DNA from: Glandiceps talaboti
Taxonomy: Eukaryota; Hemichordata; Enteropneusta; Spengelidae
DNA length: 64,000 nt
NCBI RefSeq assembly: GCF_964340395.1
Contig: NC_135569.1
Location: forward strand, 13,276,019 to 13,340,018
Reading direction: 5' to 3'
Part shown: piece after piece, positions 56,121 to 64,000 of the stretch
Layout: the number at the start of each line of letters is the position of its first letter
Position numbering within the stretch: the first letter of the stretch is position 1
Made by a program: the position numbers and the translations under genes
Notes under the pieces: model-generated
The model's input: the letters and a program-made list of their open reading frames with translations, nothing else
Told to the model about the DNA's origin: nothing
Database searches by the model: none

Positions 56121-56248
56121 GTCAATTGTTTATTTTTTTACATGGTGTGCTGACTTTTCCCCATAAATACAGACGTTTTGTGTGTTTCTAAAAGGAATGG
56201 GGATATTTACGCACCTGTATTTACCTCACTACAATGTAAGGATTTGTC
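56121..56248. promoter_or_regulatory. Divergent promoter region between the OTU gene and the 2057-aa gene
   Basis: 128 bp separate the two start codons. A TATTTATGGGG block on the minus strand (about 56160-56170) could be a TATA-like element for the OTU gene. Assignment is by position only. Confidence 0.35.
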
Positions 56249-58361
56249 ATGACGACAAGGAACAGCAAGAAAAGGGTTAGGACTACAACACCAGATGAGG
56301 ACAACACCAGTGACGATGATTTCACAAATGATGGCACAGGGAATAGCAAACGTCGGGTGTGTCGATCTGGCAACAGAATCGAGTCCGAATTACTACAAAG
56401 TGAAAATCCTATTTGTCGACTCAATAGGATTTTAGCAACAGGATTCGATAATGGTTTTGATGTGTTCACAAAAACAGGCCTTAAGTTTCATGCAAGAGGG
56501 TGTGCTGCAGATTTTATCAAGTGCCTCCTGCAGGTACCAGACAGTGTCGTATCCGACAACAAGGATTTGAAATTGTTGTTGAATGCATACAAGAGACTGT
56601 TGCAAGTATACAAGGACGTGTCAAAAGGCTCAAAGAATGGGGTTCCACCCAACAGCTTAAATAGAATCATGTACATGTTGGTGTTTGGTGGGGGATTTCT
56701 TTTAAAAAAAAATTCGAATCACAACCAGTTTATTACATTCACGAATTCAACAGAAAAGTTTGGCAGGTACGATTACACAAAAGTGGTGTGTTACAAGAAC
56801 ATGCGGAGTTTGCCAGGTGCAACATCGTACAGTGGAAGAGATAGCGAAGAAGGTTTCGAAGTGAGCTATGAAAAAGCCAAATCCGTTCGCCAAACGTTTA
56901 CTGCCTATGCTGCAGCCAAATTCATTGAACAACAAAGACAACTGCTTGCCACTGAGGGTGTACAAGCCAAACAAATCACTGAGCTGAGAGACATATGTTC
57001 ACTGTTGTGCAGGTACGAAAGAGGTACGTCATACCGTTTCTTTGAATACATCCACAAGACTGTAAGACAAGAAATGCCTGGATTCTTCACACTGTTGGTT
57101 GCAAGGGTTCATGCAATGGTTTTCCATTCTCTTGAACAAGTCGATGCGAACCTAAATATGTATCCATACCTTTGGAGTTTTGTATATGGTGATTGTGAAA
57201 ATGCTTTGCGTTTGTCCAGCGATGCCCACACAGATAGGAATGAATTGCTGAAAATGATCACCAAACTATACAGAGAACACTCGGAAAACAAGTACTTTGA
57301 CAACTTTCTGACATCCTTTCCTCATTTGGGTGTGCCAAACAGTATCAAAGATGGTACATTCGAAAGTATTCGCAGTGCTATTCATTCCATTGCCAAAGGG
57401 GTTCAGGAAATGTTTGGAATGCACAAAGATAGTCACATGCACATCGACTTCAATCAGCTCTTTGGCCAAATGGCAACGTTCTTGAAAGGGAATGACAATC
57501 ACATTATCAAGACAAACATGGTTGTGCAGAGAGCTTTAGAGGAACTTTTAAAACAAGACACGAATAGTCCATCTACGACATTGCTGTTCGACTCTGACAA
57601 AATGGGGCAACTGAAATGTGGTCACACTGAGGCCAATTGGGTGGCATTGGTGTATGGTGGTTTTTGTGTCACTTCTGACATAGAAAACAGTGCAAATCAG
57701 AGACAAAATAAGCTTGTCAGGACCACAGACAGTACACAGAGATACGGTCTATCTGGTGAGCGTATGAACAACCAACAGTACGAACGGATGAAAAAAAATG
57801 AACCATGGTCACGTGAGCACACTGCCGAAGTCGTTACTTCGAATAGCGAAGACACTGAATTGTACACAGTGTCAGATGCCAGTGTCGTTGTTTCAGAAAA
57901 TTCATTAGATTTCAATGATGATGATGACATAACGTTAATCAGTGACCCCAGTCCACAACATGGTGGTGAAATGCAGGACTATTGTCCAAATGTTTCAGAC
58001 GACGAAACACAGTTGAATACAGAGACACCACCATTTGAACTAGGTTCACACGAATCTGTACACAGTGGAGACGATAATGAAACACAGTTGAACACAGATG
58101 CACAACTAATTGGACTGGGTTCAAACATTTCAGTACATAGCAATGATTTTGATGACGACGACGACACACAAATGGACATGGCGGCACAGGGACTTGAACT
58201 CAGTACACACGTGTCAGTACTAGACAATGTAGAAACACAGTTGTACCTAGAGGCACAACCAGTAGAAGTATCTTCACATGTGTCAGTACATGATGATGAA
58301 CCACAGACACAACCACTTGAAAAAGGTTCACATACACCAGTACATGCTGTTGCTAATGATT

Positions 58362-58397
<36 letters not shown>

Positions 58398-61300
58398 ATG
58401 ATGAAACACAATTACCCGAAGAGGATGATGATGAAAAGAATGATGACGCAACAAGTCAGCTGGTTGACACTGTGACATTACAAGACATTATTCTTCAGGC
58501 TACACCTGATTGGCAAAATGACACTAATGATGAAGATGATAACAGTAATTTGGAAGAACAAAAACAAACATCTTTGCACACACCCAAAGTGAAAGTAAAG
58601 ACACCATCTCTGGTGGGTGGTAAGGATTTTATTGTTGATGGAGAGGAGCTGTCCCATGCAAAGCGCAGACTTCCAATGTCAACAATAGAGGAAGCTTCCA
58701 CATCCCAATCCTATATGATTGTTGCACCAGGCTCAGTTAAAGATCATTTGAAGACAGCTGAAGATATGAAAAAACCGATTGTTTTGCCATCAGATAGTGA
58801 GGACAATGAATCTGAATCTGAATCTGAATTGGCCAAAGAAACCAAAAACGAGATGCCTCAGGTAGACTCGTCCCTTAAGAGCGAAGTAGATAGACTGAAC
58901 AAAGCTTTACATGAAATGAAGCAAGAGAACGAATACAAAGACAAGAGGAAAGCACAAGCGGAATTTGCTCTGTTCAAAGTGCAAGGTAGTGAAGAAACTC
59001 TCAAATACACACTTGAAGAAATGAGTCAAGAGCTGGACGAGAAGACAAAAGAATTAAACAGCTTCAAACAAAAATGTTTGCAAACACAATCACTTTTAGA
59101 AGAAACGGTAAAGGAAAACAGCAGTAAATTAGAAGAAACTAAGGGCTCTTCTGATGAAGCAAGTGTGCAGTTGAAAAGCCTAATGCGAAAATATCAGCAG
59201 GTCGAATTAGAAATGAATGAAGCTAAGCGGGAAAACCTTCATCTGAGACAAGAACAAGTGAACGAAAAACTGCTTGAGTCCGAAATAAAGAGACTCAAGG
59301 AGGAAAATCAAACCATGCAAAAACAGTTGATAACTGTCGACAAAGAAAGAATGGCAATACAGCAGAAATCAGAGGAGACGGAAAATGTAAACATTGAAGC
59401 TAAGCGGGAAAACCTTCATCTGAGACAAGAACAAGTGAACGAAAAACTGCTTGAGTCTGAAATAAAGAGACTCAAGGAGGAAAATCAAACCATGCAAAAA
59501 CAGTTGATAACTGTCGAAAAAGAAAGAATGGCAATACAGCAGAAATCAGAGGAGAAGGAAAGGGCAAACATTGAAGCTAAGCGGGAAAACATTAATCTGA
59601 GACAAGAACAAGTGAACGAAAAACGCCTTGAGTCTGAAATAAAGACACTCAAGGAGGAAAATCAAACCATCCAAAAACAGTTGATGACTGTCGACAAAGA
59701 AAGACTGGCAATACAGCAGAAATCAAAGGAGACGGAAAAGGCAAACGTTGACTTGTTAAATCAAAACAATATACTGCAGCAACACATAGAACAGGTCGAC
59801 ATGAAAAATAGGGATATGAAACTGAGGATGGAGGAGACGGACACGACTTTGATGACAGAATTGGGAAAAAGCAAAGCGGTCATCGAAGATTTCGCTAAGC
59901 AAAACAGTGATTATCTGCAACAGATAAAAGCACTTAAGAAGAGCAAGGAGCAGTTACATTTGCAAATAATGGAAAACGAAGGGGAAAGTGAATCTATGTC
60001 GGTAGAGAATGATTTGTACAGAGCTCAGACCAATCAGAAAGTCAGACAGTTGCAAAACACAAACGAGGGTCTTGTACAGGAAATCAGAGCGCTGCAGGCA
60101 CAACTTGAAACTGCCGTGTCATCGAAAGATGCAGATGCAAGGCATGTGGAGAGTAAATGGAACCAATTTTTGGTAGAGAAGAACAGTGAAATCGATTTAC
60201 TGAAGAACCAGTTGCAGGTATCAACAGAAAGAAGTGAGAAAGAGATGAAAGTGATTGCTCATCAAATTAAAGACAAATTGTCGTCAGAGAAAATCAAAAT
60301 AGCTGAAGAGCTAGGACACACACAACTTCAGGCAGAGGAACTAAATTGTCTTGTACACAAGAACCGTCAAGAATTTGAGGACAAAATCAAAGCAATGCGA
60401 CTCGAACACGAGTCATTTTTGATCGAGAAAACCAAGAGTGACCGGGAAAATGAATGTTTGAGGACTCAAATTGAAAAGAAACTGGTAGCAACAAACGAAC
60501 TGAATACCCAAAAATTACAACTTTTGGGAAAGATTGAGGATTCAAATCTTATGTTGGCACAACTGCAATGTCAAAACAATGACAAAGACGACAGGTTACG
60601 GCATTTGGAAAATCAAAATAGGATGTTGGAAACAAGAGTGAAAGAATTGAAAGACAAGACTATCAATAAAGATTTTGAAAAGACTAAGCTCTTGGTAGAC
60701 AATGATGACCTCGGGCAACAGATGAATGAATTGAAACGTGGTAACGAGAACAAAGAGAAAAGAGTGGCAAATTTACAATCCGAAAAGCAATTGTTGGAAA
60801 GCAAAGTGAATGAAATGCAAGAGAAAGTCAGAAAGACAGAAGCCGATAAGGACAGGCTTTCTGAAGAGTGCTATGGATACCGAAGACTTATGGAAAATTT
60901 GAAACACAGGTGCGAGAAATTCGAGAGTGACAATGAAAGGTTGAAACCTTTTGAACATAAAAAGTTGCTTTTGGAAGACGAAGTGACCACACTAAAATTA
61001 AAGGTGAGAAAGACAGACTTGGAAAACATGGAACTCTCTGAATATGTTAGAAGTGTTGACAAGCAGATGAAGAACTTAGAAGGAGATAAAGATCATTTGA
61101 AGAGAACAATGGGAGGTGAGATAGAACGGTTAGAAATGAGGTTGAGAGATTCAAAAGAACGCCATGATCATGGCATGGATGAACTTGAAAGAGCCAAATT
61201 CGAGACAAATGAAACAAAATATGAGTTGAACAACTGTAAGAGGCGCTTACAGTTTCTCGAAGAACTGATCGAGAATTTGCGAGAGGAAAGACTATCTCTT

Positions 61301-62422
61301 TTCTCAGGGGAAACAAGCGGCAACGTAGTGAAACAAAGATTGTTGACATTGGAAAATGTTTTGCAAGAAACCAATGAAAAACATGCCCAGGAAATTGACA
61401 GTTATGCCAGAGAAGTTGGAATGTTAAAAACAGACAAAGAAAACATTATCAGAAAGATAGAAAGCATGCACGATCAATTGAATGAGAGGGAAAGACAGCT
61501 TCACGGTGAAATTAACGATTTAGTTGAGCGAATTAAAAGAGACAGAGAAACGATAAATCATCTTGAGCATGAAAATAGTACACTGAGAAAACAACAAAAA
61601 GTACAAGAGATAGAACAGAGTGGCAATGAAAAGGATGCATTACAAAGAATTCGAAGTGTAGGAACAGGTGAAGCAAGAACTCATGGTCTTGAGAAAGAAA
61701 ACAAATCACCGAGAGCAGGACATGAAGAAGAGATCGGTAAGGGGAAAGAATGTTGCAGTTGTACACAATTGACCATACAAATGGGCAGGCTAGAAGATAA
61801 AATACAACGTTTACAACAGCAAAACCTTACACTGTCAAAGTCATCCTCCAAAAATTGGGAAGTCATAAGCAGAAAAGAGAGTACCTCATACAGTTACAAC
61901 CCGTGTTTCATACCAATCGTGACATCGGTGAGAGGATTGCCAAGATTTTATTCTGACGACATGTGTATAAATGTTTTGAATAGTTCTTTGAACCCACATG
62001 TGACCTTTGATACACTAATACAACAGGCCCGATTATTTATGGCGTACAGCAACTTAAACCTTGAAGGCCAACAAGAAGAGTACAAACGCATGGGTGCAAG
62101 TTGTGCAATGAGAAATTCCAAAGTGGCTACTTTCTACCCAGTGGTCATTCCACACAAACCAAACGAATCTACAGTTACCATGTTCCGTCTCATTCTGTTA
62201 CTGGGAAAGACACCGAATGTGCGCTTTGTGGACAGACACGACGCCATGATACCACTATGTTTTTTTGCAACAGAGGAAAGAGAGTTTGAGTTTAAATCCA
62301 CGTCAGCAAAACATGTGCTTGTCACCCGGAGCAAACGAAACATGACGACACTCTTCCCATACGTGAGAATGCTTTTGCAACACAACAGAGAAAACAACAC
62401 AAGTCAAATAACTGTAAAATGA
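56249..62422 (+). CDS. 2057-aa giant coiled-coil element protein with conserved head and tail
   Basis: A single open frame from ATG 56249, with AATAAA at 62456. Residues 1 to about 60 are basic and look nuclear-targeted (NSKKRVRTT, SKRRVCR). About 60-520 form a globular head rich in Cys, Phe and Tyr that I do not recognise. About 540-760 are acidic, with a degenerate repeat of about 27 aa containing ETQL and SxVSVHxxD, plus poly-Ala and poly-Asp/Glu. About 870-1860 are almost pure heptad coiled coil, including three near-identical 59-aa units. The tail (about 1880-2057, FIPIVTSVRGLPRFYSDD to the end) is globular. A structural tegument- or scaffold-like role is a guess from size and shape; myosin- or SMC-like similarity would come from the coil alone. 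Confidence 0.75.
59215..59750 (+). repeat. Three tandem 177-bp (59-aa) units inside the coiled-coil gene
   Basis: AGCTAAGCGGGAAAAC starts at 59221, 59398 and 59575, exactly 177 bp apart. The units differ at only a few positions and keep the heptad phase (59 aa is close to eight and a half heptads). The low divergence points to recent triplication. Confidence 0.93.
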
Positions 62423-62455
62423 TAACTTGATCAGTCATCAAGGAGTCAAGATACA

Positions 62456-62461
62456 AATAAA
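62456..62461 (+). terminator. AATAAA polyadenylation signal of the 2057-aa gene
   Basis: It lies 34 bp after the stop and 40 bp before the next start codon. Confidence 0.6.
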
Positions 62462-62500
62462 GTATAGTATAAACGTACACCGTCTAAGTCAGTAAAAAGA

Positions 62501-62896
62501 ATGATGGCACATGTGTTGCATTTCCTCGTACTGCTTACGCCAATGGCACTGGCACTGCCAAACACTGATGGATGTGATATACCTACCATGGCCAAAATAG
62601 ACAATCCCAGAATTCCATGTCAGGAACTCATTACAAAAAGTTACATTGCCAGTGACGGATGTGCTTCGAAAGATGTTGTCACTCAAAAAACATGTGTTGG
62701 ACGATGTTCTCGCGAAGACAACGAAGACATGCGATGTGTGGGAGATGGGTTTACTCGCAAGATGGTGGCATTGCACTGTCCAGATGGCAGTATTAGAGAG
62801 ATCATGATGCAACTAACCACGTCATGTAGATGCAAGGCATGCACACAGAGGATTAACTTAATTGATACAACAGGACAGATCGATAGGACTGTTTAG
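62501..62896 (+). CDS. Secreted small cystine-knot (CTCK-like) protein, 131 aa
   Basis: An ATG at 62501 followed by a hydrophobic signal peptide (HVLHFLVLL...ALALP, about residues 1-20). The mature part has ten cysteines (25, 40, 54, 65, 69, 79, 93, 109, 111, 114). CVGRCS followed later by VALHCPDGS and SCRCKAC is the pattern of C-terminal cystine-knot domains (mucins, von Willebrand factor, bursicon, DAN family). It is not close enough to any to name it. AATAAA at 62928 follows. As part of a virus-like element it could be a captured host ligand or antagonist; that is inference. Confidence 0.7.
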   Translation: MMAHVLHFLVLLTPMALALPNTDGCDIPTMAKIDNPRIPCQELITKSYIASDGCASKDVVTQKTCVGRCSREDNEDMRCVGDGFTRKMVALHCPDGSIREIMMQLTTSCRCKACTQRINLIDTTGQIDRTV

Positions 62897-62927
62897 TAGA
62901 ATTCTACTTCAATGTATAAAGCAAGCA

Positions 62928-62933
62928 AATAAA
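62928..62933 (+). terminator. AATAAA polyadenylation signal of the cystine-knot gene
   Basis: It lies 32 bp after the stop codon, within AAATAAATAAATG. Confidence 0.6.
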
Positions 62934-63022
62934 TAAATGACACTACACTTGTAATGAATGTGGTTTTCTTTTAAGAATATGTTTATTAATGTTGTTAACA
63001 TCGTGGTTCACAAACACACAAT

Positions 63023-63769
63023 ATGATAAGTGTTCAAAAAAAAATTCCTTGTGTTTTCGTAACAAAGAGAGGGGCTATAGCTACACCTGAACTGAATACT
63101 AATGAACCACTCATAAATCCGAGTGAAAAGATAGACGGCAGTTGTTGTTTTGTGCATGAATTCGAAAACGAACCATGGTTATGGGCTCGGCACATCAAGA
63201 GAAAAGAGAGGGAACCTGACGACTGGATGAGTGCACAAACACATAAACGTATTGGGTGGGTTCCTGTTTCTGAAGAAGCAAACTACCAGTGGCATTATAG
63301 TAGTGTTGACAAAGACTCGGGTTGTGGTTTGGTCTTGCAACCATTGAACGACAGTATGTGTGAACTCACGACAGTACCCCTGGAAAAGTTACTGGGTCAG
63401 ACAGTTGAGCTTGTGGGAACAAAGGTAAATGCCAATCCGTATCGACTGGGCAATGAAAAAAAACCTTTCCACTTCTTGGTTCCACATGGTATATTTATAT
63501 TAGACAAAATGCCAAAAGAATGTACATTGAGTGAAATGAAAGCATGGATGAATACACAAGATATGGAAGGAGTTGTGTGGGATGGAAAATACAAGCTTCA
63601 TCGCCATCATTTGGAAATGCAGTGGCCATTGAAAAAGAGTGGTGACACACGACTGACAAAATGGCCAGTACGAGTGCATCATGTTACTTTTGGGCCACTA
63701 CAAAAGTTAAATGGTCAATGTTTTGACAGTTTGAAAGAAGTCGACGAGTGGTATTGTACCCAGAGCTAA
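63023..63769 (+). CDS. RLIG1-type (DUF5565, C12orf29-like) 5'-3' RNA ligase, 248 aa
   Basis: An ATG-initiated intronless frame. The nucleotidyltransferase motifs are visible: motif I EKIDG with adenylated Lys36, followed by SCCFV as in human RLIG1 (EKVDGTCCYV); motif III VELVGTKVNANPYRLG with Glu129; motif IV MEGVVW with Glu182; and KLHRHHLEMQWP with Lys191, the counterpart of IKVHRHHLGLCWP. The first residues (ISVQKKIPCVFVTK) also match the human start. RLIG1 joins RNA 5'-phosphate and 3'-OH ends using ATP and protects RNA under oxidative stress. The protein is shorter than human RLIG1 (about 325 aa), mainly by a shorter N-terminal insertion and C-terminus. The viral-type neighbours suggest a captured gene used for RNA repair, possibly against host RNA cleavage; that use is inferred. 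Confidence 0.88.
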   Translation: MISVQKKIPCVFVTKRGAIATPELNTNEPLINPSEKIDGSCCFVHEFENEPWLWARHIKRKEREPDDWMSAQTHKRIGWVPVSEEANYQWHYSSVDKDSGCGLVLQPLNDSMCELTTVPLEKLLGQTVELVGTKVNANPYRLGNEKKPFHFLVPHGIFILDKMPKECTLSEMKAWMNTQDMEGVVWDGKYKLHRHHLEMQWPLKKSGDTRLTKWPVRVHHVTFGPLQKLNGQCFDSLKEVDEWYCTQS

Positions 63770-63790
63770 ATGTTTTGCATTTTTTTTCCA

Positions 63791-64000
63791 TCAAAAAATA
63801 TGTGTGACTCTTTTCTCAAACATGTGAAATAAACGCTGTGCAATATCATTTCCTTGCTTCTGTGTGTGTAATTCTTTCAGTCTGTTCACCATTGTTGCAA
63901 ACACATACACTCCCTTGCAGTGTACATCTGGGCAGTTAACGAGGTAGTAGGTTCTTCTGTCAGACATCGTCACATTGTATAACACGATCCTGTTCTCTGC
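63791..64000 (-). CDS. 3' end of an unassigned element gene, cut by the window edge
   Basis: The minus-strand frame is open from the right edge to a stop at 63791, about 69 codons. It contains VNCPDVHCKGVYVFATMVNRL and a basic tail ending THIF. Homology is not recognised. It converges on the RNA ligase gene with 21 bp between the stops. Confidence 0.5.
   Translation of the reverse strand, partial: AENRIVLYNVTMSDRRTYYLVNCPDVHCKGVYVFATMVNRLKELHTQKQGNDIAQRLFHMFEKRVTHIF
63828..63833 (+). terminator. AATAAA polyadenylation signal of the RNA ligase gene
   Basis: It lies about 60 bp after the ligase stop and inside the end of the convergent minus-strand frame, so the two genes overlap at their 3' ends. 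Confidence 0.55.

Larger units (their letters stand above)
52430..64000. mobile_element. Endogenous herpesvirus-like element (malacoherpesvirus group), left part; runs off the window
   Basis: Eleven and a half kilobases of tightly packed genes on both strands begin with a herpesvirus-type terminase large subunit. None of the window's dispersed repeats occurs in it, and most plus-strand genes have their own AATAAA. The parts seen are the terminase (two exons), two genes nested in terminase introns, an OTU protease, a very large coiled-coil protein, a cystine-knot secreted protein, an RLIG1-type RNA ligase and a partial gene. Terminase packages DNA into capsids and is the conserved hallmark of the order. 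The left edge is placed inside the frame 50865-52892, where terminase homology gives way to TRIM-type sequence; it is uncertain by about 100 bp. The right edge is outside. The visible part looks whole, with no obvious breaks, so the element is probably young. Malacoherpesvirus-related genes are known from amphioxus assemblies. Confidence 0.8.

Noticed and set aside
52430-64000. Polinton/Maverick identity
   Set aside because: No protein-primed polymerase, retroviral-type integrase or adenoviral-type protease is seen, and the terminase is of herpesvirus type.

Overview
The window reads as nuclear DNA of a marine invertebrate animal, AT-rich, with long introns, many small terminal-inverted-repeat (TIR) transposons and much simple-sequence repeat. 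A cephalochordate (amphioxus) fits best. This is inference from gene structure, repeat style and a malacoherpesvirus-like element of the kind already reported from amphioxus assemblies; no single base proves the species.

From 1 to about 50.8 kb it is ordinary host DNA with four spliced genes whose exons join in phase: a secreted chymotrypsin-fold serine protease (2924-9474, +, 6 exons, 288 aa), cyclin L (14125-29878, +, 10 exons, 501 aa, RS tail), the FTSJ1/TRM7 tRNA 2'-O-methyltransferase (37897-32441, -, 10 exons, 378 aa), and GABARAP (40585-46951, +, 4 exons, 117 aa). Cyclin L and FTSJ1 are tail to tail; FTSJ1 and GABARAP are head to head. Between and inside them lie a LINE fragment just upstream of cyclin L, about ten TIR/foldback families, several micro- and minisatellites, and a notable 69-bp minisatellite built from an FTSJ1 exon end plus its splice donor.

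From about 52.4 kb to the right edge the character changes sharply: genes are packed on both strands with few bases between, most have their own AATAAA signal, and the dispersed repeats stop. A herpesvirus terminase large-subunit exon (Walker B, motif III, start of the nuclease domain) identifies this as an endogenous, malacoherpesvirus-like element running off the right edge. Its other genes are an OTU-type protease, a 2057-aa coiled-coil protein, a secreted cystine-knot protein, an RLIG1-type RNA ligase and three unassigned frames. Plus-strand genes sit inside the terminase introns, as UL16/UL17 do in herpes simplex virus.

The most striking feature is the left junction. The last terminase exon (50865-52892, -) stays open past the nuclease domain and continues in frame into a TRIM-type coiled coil, a filamin-like Ig domain and NHL repeats. 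Either the element landed inside a host TRIM-NHL exon or a terminase-TRIM fusion has formed. The part of the element that is visible looks whole and therefore young.
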